This document shows positions 1 through 6,842 of a DNA stretch of 64,000 bases, in pieces. The stretch spans positions 62,001 to 126,000 of the forward strand of contig NZ_NIWD01000006.1 in NCBI RefSeq assembly GCF_002277025.1, written 5' to 3'. The stretch's first letter is position 1. Every line of letters starts with the position of its first letter. The translations under genes were made by a program, and so were the position numbers. The notes beneath the pieces were generated by a model, which did not search any database, had not been told where the DNA came from, and was given only the letters and a program-made list of their open reading frames with translations. This DNA comes from Sphingopyxis sp. GW247-27LB (lineage in GTDB: Bacteria; Pseudomonadota; Alphaproteobacteria; Sphingomonadales; Sphingomonadaceae).

Positions 1-235
1 GACCTTGGCCGCGCGCGACGACGATCCGCTGGTAGTTGTCGGGACCGCTGCGGCGCAGGGTGAACGCCATGCAGCGATATCCCCTCCCCTCGCGTTCGAT
101 GTCGTCGAAGTAGAGGCCCTGCTGGCCGCAGCTGGCGTGGAAGTCCGACCATCCCTGCACCTTGCGCGCGGCCTCGATCTGTGGATCGGATTTCCACATA
201 GTGACGTTGCGGGATTTATGGATCTGGTCGGCCAT
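1..235 (-). CDS. Small element protein, 3' end outside window
   Basis: A minus-strand gene begins at 235 (MADQIHKSRN...) and stays open to the left edge, giving 78 visible residues. It lies six bases downstream of the 241-579 gene on the same strand, so it probably ends the same message. The sequence contains a CMAFTLRRSG stretch and several aromatic residues. I recognise no domain. Overlapping plus-strand frames look like shadows because every neighbour here is on the minus strand. Confidence 0.65.
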   Translation of the reverse strand, partial: MADQIHKSRNVTMWKSDPQIEAARKVQGWSDFHASCGQQGLYFDDIEREGRGYRCMAFTLRRSGPDNYQRIVVARGQG

Positions 236-240
236 TGTGG

Positions 241-579
241 TTACAGGGCGACGAAGCGCCGCGGTCCGGTGATCACGGTTTTGCGATATGCGGGATTGTC
301 CGACTTGGACGGACGCACCACTAGGGAGCGCGCCATGCGAGCCTTCGGCAGCATACGCCGAACATGATCGGTTGCCTCGATCTCGATTTCCGCGACGGTC
401 TTGCGCAGTGCGGGCAGCACGTTCGCCTGTGCAACGGCGATGAGGGCTTTTTGTCCCGAAATCGCTGCGCCGATGCGCCGATTGGCGATCGGCGTGAAGC
501 CCTCGACCCGATCAAGCTGCCGCTCGCGACGTTCCTTCATGCGACGGCGATGCGTGTCGCGACGTTCCGATTTTTCCAT
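241..579 (-). CDS. Small basic element protein
   Basis: The start at 579 (MEKSERRDTHRRR...) is chosen over a longer frame from 651 because a GAAGGGAC ribosome-binding stretch lies just upstream, and because the longer frame would read through two operator-like dyads at 608-662. The product is 112 aa. Its first 30 residues are rich in Arg, Lys and Glu, then comes an alpha-helical Ala/Val-rich middle. It could bind nucleic acid by charge, but no family is recognised. Confidence 0.6.
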   Translation of the reverse strand: MEKSERRDTHRRRMKERRERQLDRVEGFTPIANRRIGAAISGQKALIAVAQANVLPALRKTVAEIEIEATDHVRRMLPKARMARSLVVRPSKSDNPAYRKTVITGPRRFVAL

Positions 580-607
580 GTTCCGAGTCCCTTCGAAAAT
601 TGACAAC

Positions 608-662
608 TCACTTATGACGTGATTCTTGCAGGAGGCAAGACATTTTATCACGTTTGACGTGA
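608..662. promoter_or_regulatory. Two operator-like dyads upstream of the 241-579 gene
   Basis: TCACTTATGACGTGA lies at 608-622 and TCACGTTTGACGTGA at 648-662. Both match the 15-bp motif TCACNTNNNACGTGA found before most transcription units of this element. They lie 29-69 bases upstream of the start at 579 and are inferred to bind the repressor encoded at 23,813-24,511. Confidence 0.65.
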
Positions 663-678
663 TTAAGGGCGACGGTTG

Positions 679-969
679 CTATTGGCAGTTCATCCAGCGA
701 TCAGCGGTGGCCGCATCTCTGAACGGTAACCAAACCCCGGATCGGTTGTGGAGGAAGTAGTTCCACCCGGCGCATCCTGGCAACAACTTGCACCGGCAGC
801 GACGATTGTGGAGGCTGTAATCAGGACCGACCTTCGCGATCAGCATCTCGATATTCAGGATGCGTTCGCACTGGCAGCGGTTGCACTCCACCTTGGCGCC
901 GACTCCGTTACGGAGCATGTCGCCCAGGGTTGGTCGATAGAATCGGTTGAAGCCGCTGCGGTCTGCCAT
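679..969 (-). CDS. Cys-rich small protein, likely zinc-binding
   Basis: This is a 96-aa product starting at 969. Two Cys clusters are visible: VECNRCQCER around residues 28-37 and RRCRCKLLPGC around residues 56-66. They suggest a zinc ribbon or knuckle. The gene is last in the minus-strand block that starts at 5,945, 12 bases after the 982-1128 zinc-finger gene. Function is not recognised; many phage early proteins have this form. Confidence 0.6.
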   Translation of the reverse strand: MADRSGFNRFYRPTLGDMLRNGVGAKVECNRCQCERILNIEMLIAKVGPDYSLHNRRCRCKLLPGCAGWNYFLHNRSGVWLPFRDAATADRWMNCQ

Positions 970-981
970 GCGGCGGCGGTA

Positions 982-1128
982 TTATGTTCCGGTTATGTTC
1001 TCAACGGGTTTGGGTTTGCCTGTCCGCCGACGATTGCGCTCATCCTCACACCGAACGATGTGGCGCGCGACGCGATGGAGATCGTAACTCGAATAGCGGC
1101 AATATGGACAGCGATGGGCGGCGTGCAT
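982..1128 (-). CDS. 48-aa single zinc-finger peptide
   Basis: A short reading frame starts at 1128 and stops at 984-982. Its start codon shares one base with the stop codon of the upstream SLOG gene (TGATG), so translation is probably coupled. The N-terminal half has CPYC followed by two His and a Cys (spacing Cys-x2-Cys-x17-His-x3-Cys), as in a compact zinc finger. The tail is basic (RNRRRTGKPKP). The overlap and coherent motif argue that it is real. DNA or RNA binding is inference. Confidence 0.6.
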   Translation of the reverse strand: MHAAHRCPYCRYSSYDLHRVARHIVRCEDERNRRRTGKPKPVENITGT

Positions 1129-1550
1129 CAAGTTAACTCGATCTCATCGCCGCATGGCCCGTACAGCGTCCAAGCGCGCAGCCGCCATATCTGCAGGCCC
1201 GCGATGTAAGCCTTCTGCAGCATGTCGGCCGTTCCAGGTCCGCCGTCGGTCCCGAGAATTCTCGCGGCACCGCGCGTCAGCAACTGCGAGTTTCGCTTAA
1301 ACCCCGCGAGCGCGTTGTACTCGCGCCCCGAGCGATCATATTTCACGCGACATGGCGGACTCATATCGTTCCAGTCGGCGGGCAGTGGGTCACGCGCTAC
1401 ACCTTCCCGCTTTGCCCACTGGTCGGCGATGCGATCAGCGCCTGTCAGGCAATCGCCATGGATGATCAGCGTCGGACGCAGATAGTCCAGTGCTGCGTGC
1501 AGCTGCGCGACGCCGTTGAACGCGCGCCCTCCTGTGACGATCAGTTTCAT
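1128..1550 (-). CDS. DUF2493 / SLOG-family nucleotide-binding protein
   Basis: This 140-aa protein opens with MKLIVTGGRAF, the Rossmann-like first strand and glycine loop of the SLOG superfamily. It continues with LIIHGDCLTGADRIADQWA and ends with a GGPGTADMLQKA motif, both typical of the YspA/DUF2493 group. Members bind nucleotides or nucleotide derivatives and are common in phages, where their exact role is unknown. The start overlaps the stop of the DUF2786 gene by four bases (ATGA). Confidence 0.8.
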   Translation of the reverse strand: MKLIVTGGRAFNGVAQLHAALDYLRPTLIIHGDCLTGADRIADQWAKREGVARDPLPADWNDMSPPCRVKYDRSGREYNALAGFKRNSQLLTRGAARILGTDGGPGTADMLQKAYIAGLQIWRLRAWTLYGPCGDEIELT

Positions 1551-2245
1551 GTCAGGTATCCCGCAGCTGCACCGCCACCCCGTAACCCGCGATTCAACGA
1601 CACGCGGTCGCCGGCAGCAACACCGTCACGATATCCGCGATCCAGGTCGCGCGAGCCCCGCGCCCTCCCGTTCCGCAGCCGATGACCAGCGTCCTCCATG
1701 GCCTGCTTCACGAGCGCGTCGTGCAGCACGATCAATCCTTTCCCCGTCGGCGCCGTCGGTTTCATCGCGCGGATGCGTGACGCGAGACGGTCGGACATGC
1801 CGTCGAGGAACGGTCGCACGCGACGCCTGGCTTGCGGCGTCCAGATCCCGACGTAAGACGGCGACGGTGCCGCGCGTCGCATCGCTGCGGCGCATATCTC
1901 GAGCATGTATTTCGCGACTTCGACTTCATGGTCGAACCCGAAGAACGAAACGGACGGGATTTCTCCGGGACGATTCGCCCACGACTGCGCGCCGGTCAGC
2001 GTCGCCACCGCCTCGCCGATCTTCCATAGTTGCTCGCCGACCGGATCATCGTGACGCTCGCGGTGCTCCGTGAACGGCGAGGCGCGCATCTCGGCTTCGT
2101 CGAGCGTCATGTTATATTTGGCGAGCAGCCGGGCGAGTGCTTCGGCCGCTGCAAGTGCCTCTGCCTCGGTGCAGCCATTCTCGACGGTCTTTGCGGCCAG
2201 CGCGCGGATGCGACCGGATATGGTGGCGCGGTTAGCCTGCGACAT
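1547..2245 (-). CDS. DUF2786-domain phage protein
   Basis: This is a 232-aa protein. Residues 8-55 match the DUF2786 pattern: a helical segment with TEAEALAAAEALARLLAKYN followed by the acidic TLDEAEM. The central part (about 75-160) resembles the C-terminal module usual in this phage family. The C-terminus is Arg/Gly-rich (RGSRDLDRGYRDG). The gene overlaps both neighbours, so it is part of the long minus-strand operon. Family function is unknown; an association with DNA metabolism is only inferred from phage context. Confidence 0.75.
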   Translation of the reverse strand: MSQANRATISGRIRALAAKTVENGCTEAEALAAAEALARLLAKYNMTLDEAEMRASPFTEHRERHDDPVGEQLWKIGEAVATLTGAQSWANRPGEIPSVSFFGFDHEVEVAKYMLEICAAAMRRAAPSPSYVGIWTPQARRRVRPFLDGMSDRLASRIRAMKPTAPTGKGLIVLHDALVKQAMEDAGHRLRNGRARGSRDLDRGYRDGVAAGDRVSLNRGLRGGGAAAGYLT

Positions 2246-2579
2246 GCTGCACCTTGGCGATGGCGCTTTCGGCTATGGCCCTCACGGTCAGGCAAAGGTC
2301 CTGCGCCGTATGCGCGTTCGCCGAATTGGGCGTCAGCTTCGCGAGACGGTCAAGTGCCTCCCGCAGTTCGGCCGTGGCGGCTTCGCGGTGGGCTGAGATG
2401 GCTAGGGTGGCGGCGAGCATCGTAGGATTGGCGAGAATGGTCCGGGCGCACATTACGTCCGCCTCCGTCACGGTCGGCTGGTTAAGGTTGGTCATGGTCT
2501 CGTCCTTTCCACAAACAGAGCAGGGATTGTTCTCGCCCTCGGGCCGATCCTCGCAGGCTATGCAGGAAATGCTACGCAT
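2232..2579 (-). CDS. Unknown element protein with N-terminal Cys ribbon
   Basis: The start at 2579 follows a strong GGAAGGAGGGAG ribosome-binding site, giving 115 aa. Residues 6-25 include CIAC and CSVC, a short treble-clef or ribbon-like Cys quartet. The rest is helical and Ala-rich. An alternative start at 2495 (MTNLNQPTV) would drop the Cys part. It overlaps the genes on both sides by 8-14 bases. No family recognised. Confidence 0.6.
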   Translation of the reverse strand: MRSISCIACEDRPEGENNPCSVCGKDETMTNLNQPTVTEADVMCARTILANPTMLAATLAISAHREAATAELREALDRLAKLTPNSANAHTAQDLCLTVRAIAESAIAKVQHVAG

Positions 2580-2817
2580 TGCTCCCTCCTTCCGGTTCGG
2601 GGAGGTGGTCGAAGCTAGAGTCGGCATCGCACCATTCACCGACGTAATCCGCCGCAAGTCTCGTCGTCCGCTCTATCGCGGCGATGGCGGACTGAACACC
2701 GTACCAACCATCATGACCACCGTTTATGATGGCTCGACCAACTTCGTCTTTGCTGTGCGCTGGCAACACGCTGGCAGCGATCTCCCGCGCCATCGCGAGA
2801 ACCTTGGGATGGGTCAT
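2572..2817 (-). CDS. Small unknown element protein
   Basis: This is an 81-aa product (MTHPKVLAMAREIAASV...). It is helical with an acidic C-terminus (DADSSFDHLPEPEGGS). It overlaps the next upstream gene by four bases and the downstream gene by eight, as expected for a coupled early operon. I recognise no domain. Confidence 0.6.
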   Translation of the reverse strand: MTHPKVLAMAREIAASVLPAHSKDEVGRAIINGGHDGWYGVQSAIAAIERTTRLAADYVGEWCDADSSFDHLPEPEGGSNA

Positions 2818-3044
2818 TGCTGTTGCTCCTGTAGGTAGGCGCGGACGGCGAGGCCCCGCTTGAGCAGTGGATTACCGATCTTCTTTCCGCAAAGGCCCAT
2901 GTCAACGAGCCGACGGCGAACGTCATGGCGTGTTCCCCTGCGCATGAACCATTCGCCTAACACGCCGCTCTGCCATGCTCCCTCAATCGCTTTCCGCTGG
3001 GCTGGGCTAAGCCCCCGTGCGATCCTCTCCACCTCACCCGACAT
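2814..3044 (-). CDS. Small unknown element protein
   Basis: The start at 3044 is preceded by GGAGG and gives 76 aa, rather than the longer 135-aa frame that runs antisense through the upstream gene. The sequence has a basic centre (MRRGTRHDVRRRLVDMG) and reads like a small helical DNA-associated protein. No family can be assigned. It overlaps the winged-helix gene upstream by 11 bases. Confidence 0.6.
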   Translation of the reverse strand: MSGEVERIARGLSPAQRKAIEGAWQSGVLGEWFMRRGTRHDVRRRLVDMGLCGKKIGNPLLKRGLAVRAYLQEQQQ

Positions 3045-3402
3045 GCGCGCCTCCTGTCCACCGATACCCGCGACGCCAGACGGTCTCGAACGGCACGGCG
3101 ATCCCCTCGCCCGCCAATATTTCCCTGATCCGGTGGATCTGGATTCGCACCGCGGCAGAGACGTCTTCCGCATCAGAATGCCGCGCGCCCAACGTCTCCG
3201 ACGACACGATGCGTCCGACATCCTTCGCGAGCGAGTGCAGGATTCCGACCTGCGTTTCGGTCAGCCCTTCGATCAGTTTGCCTCGGCATGTGACGCCGTC
3301 GCGCGGGTCGATCACCCAATCGTCGACGACGAGCACTTCGTCTTTGCGTAGGTCATAGCCGCAGTTCGGGCAGAAGGGAGGGATGGTGTAGTGGGGTCGC
3401 AT
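3034..3402 (-). CDS. Zinc-ribbon plus winged-helix DNA-binding protein
   Basis: This is a 122-aa protein. Residues 11-17 carry CPNCGYD, one half of a zinc ribbon. From about residue 43 it follows the OmpR-type C-terminal winged-helix pattern: LTETQVGILHSLAKDVGRIV, a helix with RIQIHRIREIL, then the wing VWRRGYRW. There is no receiver domain. It is likely a phage transcription regulator. The binding site is unknown. Confidence 0.7.
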   Translation of the reverse strand: MRPHYTIPPFCPNCGYDLRKDEVLVVDDWVIDPRDGVTCRGKLIEGLTETQVGILHSLAKDVGRIVSSETLGARHSDAEDVSAAVRIQIHRIREILAGEGIAVPFETVWRRGYRWTGGAHVG

Positions 3403-3403
3403 G

Positions 3404-3508
3404 TCAGGCGTCCCGCGTCCAACGACCGGCGTCGTGCAGCGCGCAGTTCGGGTCTTCTCCGAAGACTTCGCCGCAAGTGCAGGTCGGCTTCACCTCACCC
3501 ACGATCAT
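3404..3508 (-). CDS. 34-aa Cys-rich peptide
   Basis: This short frame starts at 3508 (MIVGEVKPTCTCGEVF...), or possibly at an in-frame GTG at 3502, after GGGGAGA. It contains CTC and a third Cys plus His (PNCALHD), a plausible zinc site. Its initiation region is nearly identical to that of the 3495-3935 gene. It lies in the coupled operon, which is the main support for it being translated. Confidence 0.45.
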   Translation of the reverse strand: MIVGEVKPTCTCGEVFGEDPNCALHDAGRWTRDA

Positions 3509-3935
3509 TCTCCCCGGACAGCAGGGCATCGAGACCGGCGCGGATTTGCGCGATCGTTCCATTTGCTTGCTGCGTTGCGATGCCGAGCGCATCCTCGGGC
3601 GTGTCGGCGTTCACGATGAATTGCAGGACACTGCCCCGATCACCGATGCCCTCGAATTCAATCCATGCGGCGTAACGATCGCTGGTCATGGAGGGGTGGC
3701 AATAGATTTTCGCGGGGCCTTTCTCGACGCGATAATGCCAGCCGCTGTTTTCCCAAACGTGAGGTTTCCAGCCATCGCCCATTCGGGCGGCAAGCGCGGC
3801 GCAGTTACGGGTCGCGACGTCGAACGCCATCTTGCTGCATTTGTGTCCGCAGCGAGGCGAGCAATACACGGTTCCGTCATCGCTCAAGACCGGCGTCCAT
3901 CCGTCCGAGCGGACCTTTTCCATCGTGGTAGTCAC
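3495..3935 (-). CDS. Unknown element protein with Cys/His motifs
   Basis: This is a 146-aa product using a GTG start at 3935 (ATG at 3923 is the alternative). The GTG overlaps the upstream stop as GTGA and has GGGGAGA upstream. Residues 24-33 contain CSPRCGHKC, a possible zinc site, and the middle has KPHVWENSGWHYRVEKG. It ends in SGENDRG because the next ribosome-binding site is embedded in the coding end. No family recognised. Confidence 0.6.
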   Translation of the reverse strand: MTTTMEKVRSDGWTPVLSDDGTVYCSPRCGHKCSKMAFDVATRNCAALAARMGDGWKPHVWENSGWHYRVEKGPAKIYCHPSMTSDRYAAWIEFEGIGDRGSVLQFIVNADTPEDALGIATQQANGTIAQIRAGLDALLSGENDRG

Positions 3936-4702
3936 CGATCATTCTCCCCGGTTGATTGAGCGCGGAGGGCGGCGTCGATCGCATCGAGCGCGGATTGCGA
4001 CATGCCGATCCAGTCAGCGTCGCGGTGCTCCTTTGCGTCGTTCAGGTCGGCCTCAATGATGCCGCGCGCGATCGATAATCCGTCGACCGCCTCCCGCAGC
4101 CGCTCGGTCTGTGACTGGTCGGTGGTGAGGGCGGCGAGAGGCGTTGCGACATACCGATTGCGTCGAGGATCAGCGGTGATGTCGTAAACCGACGAACAGC
4201 GAGCAGTGCGGGTTTGAAACACGCCCTTGTCTCCCGGCGTCCACCCTTCCGCTTTGTAGATCGCTGCGATGAGGTCGTCGGCGACCGCTCGTTCAATGAC
4301 GCGGCGCTGCACCGCCCCGCCTTGCTCGATAGCTGCACCGGATGCAGAAGCGCGGTCGGCCGCGTAAAATGCAGGCATTAGAGCCGGGATTGCGTCGATG
4401 ATCTCGTCAACCTTGTTGGCGGCCGCTTCAATCGCGGAGATACCAGCACCCGTGCGCAATGCTTCATCGTGCTCGATGCGCAGCCGGGTCAGTTTGGAAA
4501 TTTCACCAAACAGAGCCGCCATTTCGACGGACATGTGCTTACCCGCCCCACTCTCCCGCTCGGCATTGCCTGATTGCGAGAGGCGGTGGCGGAACCGGTC
4601 GCACATTATATCGAACACTTCCTGCGCAGTGCGGCTTTCGATGCCGATGATCGGGCGCAAAATGTCAGCCTGCGTCGGCTTTAGCTGGCTATCGGGGGTC
4701 AT
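3932..4702 (-). CDS. Unknown helical element protein
   Basis: This is a 256-aa protein, mostly helical. The first 30 residues contain ADILRPIIGIESRTAQEVFD. An N-terminal helical region is followed by YKAEGWTPGDKGVFQTR and a C-terminal helix. The last codons (TGENDR) double as the ribosome-binding site of the next gene. Related proteins occur in alphaproteobacterial prophages as small early products, but no function is known to me. Confidence 0.6.
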   Translation of the reverse strand: MTPDSQLKPTQADILRPIIGIESRTAQEVFDIMCDRFRHRLSQSGNAERESGAGKHMSVEMAALFGEISKLTRLRIEHDEALRTGAGISAIEAAANKVDEIIDAIPALMPAFYAADRASASGAAIEQGGAVQRRVIERAVADDLIAAIYKAEGWTPGDKGVFQTRTARCSSVYDITADPRRNRYVATPLAALTTDQSQTERLREAVDGLSIARGIIEADLNDAKEHRDADWIGMSQSALDAIDAALRAQSTGENDR

Positions 4703-5520
4703 ATCCGTTCCCCATCGATATCAACTTCAACGAGCGGTACCGCGACTTCCTTGTGGCAAATTTTCTCGGGGTACTGCCCGCCGAAGTGGACGGCGAAATT
4801 CTCGTCGAGCCGCACGCGACATTCGAGATAATGTCGCGGATTGCTGACGAATTGATGCGTGTGACGTGGCGTCGGTGAGAAATTCAGCCCGCCGCCAACG
4901 CTGCATTCTTCCTTTCTGCCGTTCCACTGATGGTCGATCGGCGTCGAACCAGGCTCGTAGGTCGTGCCCCATTTGGAACGATACCCCTCGCCGACCGCCT
5001 TGTAGACGATCGCGCAGCCATCTTCGACGCGGACACCGTAGAAGTCGCACCAGTCTTGTGGCGTTTCGAGTTTGATCTGAAACTGCAGACCACCTTCGAT
5101 TTTCGCATTTCCCTGAACACGAATGATGACGTTCGCTGCGGCCTTGCCGGTGAGACGGTCGCCGCGGGTGAACACATAGGAGAACCCGTTAGCATCCAAG
5201 CACGGCGCGCTGGTCCCCCTCGTCACGATGCGGGGCGCGCTGGTCTCCCACGTCTCGATGCACGGCGCGCTGGTCTCCCACGTCTCGATGCACGGCGCGC
5301 TGGTCCCCCTCGTCACGATGCGGGGCGCGCTGGTCCCCCTCGTCACGATGCACCCTTGCACGTCGGTGGTCGAGATTTCGACGTCCGCCGCCACTTGGAT
5401 GTCCACACCCGTCAGGCTCACCAGAGCGAGAGCGAACGAACCGCCCACAATCCGAACCGGCTTACCAGCCTTGATCGCCTTTTCGGCAGCGGTTTTCGTT
5501 TTGACTTCAACGCGTTCCAT
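4699..5520 (-). CDS. Repeat-containing element protein (possible short beta-helix)
   Basis: The start at 5520 (MERVEVKTKTAAEKA) shares one base with the stop of the upstream gene (TAATG), giving 273 aa. After an N-terminal beta-rich stretch, residues about 56-105 form five consecutive 10-residue repeats of the form (I)(V/E)T(R/W)(G/E)TSAP(R/C). A 10-residue beta period suits a small right-handed helix, like pentapeptide proteins; that is inference. The C-terminal 150 residues are rich in aromatic, His and Cys residues and seem globular. The repeat tract could change length by slippage. Confidence 0.65.
   Translation of the reverse strand: MERVEVKTKTAAEKAIKAGKPVRIVGGSFALALVSLTGVDIQVAADVEISTTDVQGCIVTRGTSAPRIVTRGTSAPCIETWETSAPCIETWETSAPRIVTRGTSAPCLDANGFSYVFTRGDRLTGKAAANVIIRVQGNAKIEGGLQFQIKLETPQDWCDFYGVRVEDGCAIVYKAVGEGYRSKWGTTYEPGSTPIDHQWNGRKEECSVGGGLNFSPTPRHTHQFVSNPRHYLECRVRLDENFAVHFGGQYPEKICHKEVAVPLVEVDIDGERI
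5204..5353 (-). repeat. Five in-frame 30-bp tandem repeats, two variants (A-B-B-A-A)
   Basis: Units begin at 5204, 5234, 5264, 5294 and 5324 with GGCGCGCTGGTC. Variant A continues CCCCTCGTCACGATGC and variant B continues TCCCACGTCTCGATGC (plus-strand reading). Each unit codes 10 residues on the minus strand, so gain or loss of a unit keeps frame. The identity between copies is high, which suggests recent amplification or conversion. Confidence 0.9.
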
Positions 5521-5945
5521 TACACAAACTCCCACTCACAGGGCTCGCCAGGGCAAGCGCGAAAAAACGCCACGATCAGGTTCATCAGGGACGGCGCGCG
5601 CTGCGGCAGCTGCGACAATCCGGTGCCGAGCCCGTCGCGTGGCACGTAGACCGTCAGACCCCGCACCAGTGCGGCCGAGACCAGCGACAGGTCGAACGTC
5701 ACGCTCTGCAGCGCCGCAATCGAACCCTCATGGTAGAAGTCGCCATCACCCATGCCTGGCGCGAACTTCGTCGCGATACCGATTGCGTTCGGCTCGCCGC
5801 GCATCGCCGCGGCCTGCCCGCCCATACCGACGCGCTGGCAGTTGTCGCCGAACACGAACCGCGCACCGGGCTCCGCGCGCAGCATGTCGCGCGTCACCCA
5901 TTCCAAATATTTCACCTGGCCGACCATTTTCTCTGACGCCTCCAC
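5520..5945 (-). CDS. DUF7831-like unknown protein, first gene of the early operon
   Basis: This is a 141-aa product. The segment RFVFGDNCQRVGMGGQAAAM followed by RGEPNAIGIATK is a conserved signature I associate with a widespread phage/bacterial family of unknown role (DUF7831, assignment tentative). A nucleotide or ADP-ribose-like binding loop is conceivable from the glycine pattern. It starts directly behind operator dyads at 5952-6049, so it is probably the promoter-proximal gene of a block running down to 679. Confidence 0.65.
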   Translation of the reverse strand: MEASEKMVGQVKYLEWVTRDMLRAEPGARFVFGDNCQRVGMGGQAAAMRGEPNAIGIATKFAPGMGDGDFYHEGSIAALQSVTFDLSLVSAALVRGLTVYVPRDGLGTGLSQLPQRAPSLMNLIVAFFRACPGEPCEWEFV

Positions 5946-5951
5946 TACGAA

Positions 5952-6049
5952 TCACTTTTGACGTGATATTTCCCCGAGAAATATTTGTCAACTGAAACGT
6001 GTCATAACACGTTTCGCTTGCATCGTGCAAAGAATCACCTTATACGTGA
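5952..6049. promoter_or_regulatory. Operator cluster between divergent units
   Basis: TCACTTTTGACGTGA (5952-5966) and TCACCTTATACGTGA (6035-6049) are strong matches to the element-wide dyad. TCAACTGAAACGTGT (5988-6002) is a weaker one. The first lies seven bases before the minus-strand start at 5945. The third overlaps a possible plus-strand -10 (TATACG at 6041) with TTGCAT 17 bases upstream. This arrangement would let one repressor silence both directions. Confidence 0.65.
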
Positions 6050-6159
6050 TTCGTTCGCTGATCCCGAGTTGATTGCACCGCCCTGCGATCCTCCATCCAC
6101 GGTCGGCGAACAGCACCGAACCCCGCAGCGTTTTCCTCCCCTGGCGCTGCGGGGTTTTT
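6050..6159 (+). ncRNA. Candidate short terminated transcript
   Basis: A possible promoter (TTGCAT, 17 bases, TATACG) overlapping an operator dyad is followed about 75 bases later by a textbook terminator at 6121-6159. No reasonable reading frame lies between. A transcript of roughly 110 nt is therefore predicted. Its role is unknown; an antirepressor-type or antisense RNA is only speculation. Confidence 0.35.
6121..6159 (+). terminator. Rho-independent terminator
   Basis: A 10-bp perfect stem, CCCCGCAGCG (6121-6130) with CGCTGCGGGG (6145-6154), is followed by TTTTT. It isolates the downstream plus-strand cassette from upstream transcription. Confidence 0.85.
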
Positions 6160-6185
6160 GGTGTGCGAACGGTCGGGTTTTTTGC

Positions 6186-6269
6186 TATTTCTCCGAGAGG
6201 TGTGTATTTCTCTGGCTTGTTATTTCTCTGGGGCGAGGGAGACATGTATCATGCGTCGTTATTTCTCTG
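6186..6269 (+). repeat. Four copies of TATTTCTCYG around the lipoprotein start
   Basis: TATTTCTCCG at 6186 and TATTTCTCTG at 6205, 6221 and 6260 surround the translation start at 6251. They may be regulator sites or a remnant of short duplications. They occur only at this cassette. Confidence 0.5.
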
Positions 6270-6562
6270 CTGTCGGCATGGTGGCGCTGTTGCTGGTGGC
6301 GGGTTGCGCGTCGGTCGGGACGAACTACAGTGCCGCCGCGGTTGACCAGTTGCGAGCCGGCATGTCGCGCGCTGAAGTAATATCGATCATGGGTGAGCCC
6401 ACGTCCCGCGCCGTGCGACCCGATGGCCGATATGTTCTAGGCTGGTCCCATGCGCGCTCGAGCGCGTTCGGCGCCACGACTGCCAAGGCTATATTTTTGG
6501 GGTTTGACCCTGACGGGCGCTATACCGGCGCGCTGTCTGAATCGGAATCGGACTCAAAATGA
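6251..6562 (+). CDS. BamE/SmpA-OmlA-like outer-membrane lipoprotein
   Basis: The start at 6251 (MRRYFSAVGMVALLL...) gives 103 aa with a signal peptide ending in the lipobox VAGC at about residue 18. The mature part contains LRAGMSRAEVISIMGEPTSR, the core helix-turn of the SmpA/OmlA (BamE) fold, and GRYVLGW. In bacteria BamE belongs to the outer-membrane assembly complex. Here it is in a plus-strand pair inserted among minus-strand genes, so a host-envelope-modifying moron is likely. Confidence 0.7.
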   Translation: MRRYFSAVGMVALLLVAGCASVGTNYSAAAVDQLRAGMSRAEVISIMGEPTSRAVRPDGRYVLGWSHARSSAFGATTAKAIFLGFDPDGRYTGALSESESDSK

Positions 6563-6792
6563 AACCTATCATCGCTCTAGGCGCACTTGCCGTTCTATGC
6601 GTCGCGGCGTTCTTCGCGCTGCTAAATCATTCTCCCATGCCGCGTATCGCCCATGGTGCGAATGAGTGCCGCGACCTGGCATTAGGTGACTGCCTTGAAA
6701 AGAAACGCGTCGATCGGAATCGTGAGCGTTACGCTAAGGCGATGCGCGCTGAGCTCAGCGAGTCCGAACGCGAGCAATACGGTTTCGAGTAA
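6559..6792 (+). CDS. Small membrane-anchored protein
   Basis: This is a 77-aa product overlapping the lipoprotein gene by four bases (ATGA). Residues 4-22 form one transmembrane segment (ALGALAVLCVAAFFALL). The rest is a charged periplasmic or cytoplasmic tail with two Cys (ECRDLALGDC) and an acidic helix. It pairs with the lipoprotein in one operon. A spanin pair is unlikely because the lipoprotein has the BamE fold. Confidence 0.6.
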   Translation: MKPIIALGALAVLCVAAFFALLNHSPMPRIAHGANECRDLALGDCLEKKRVDRNRERYAKAMRAELSESEREQYGFE

Positions 6793-6842
6793 GGAACGCC
6801 CCGCCGCGACCATGTCGCCGACGCGTCGGCTTCGACTGACAC

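Noticed and set aside
748..1209. A 153-codon plus-strand frame near the left edge
   Set aside because: It is antisense to three coupled minus-strand genes, including the SLOG protein, and crosses their junctions.
5204..5353. CRISPR array
   Set aside because: The 30-bp units are directly adjacent with no spacers, lie in frame in a gene, and no cas genes are nearby.
6251..6792. Spanin pair (Rz/Rz1) for the lipoprotein and membrane protein
   Set aside because: The lipoprotein has a BamE-like sequence instead of a short Pro-rich chain, the genes are not nested, and no lysis genes are adjacent.
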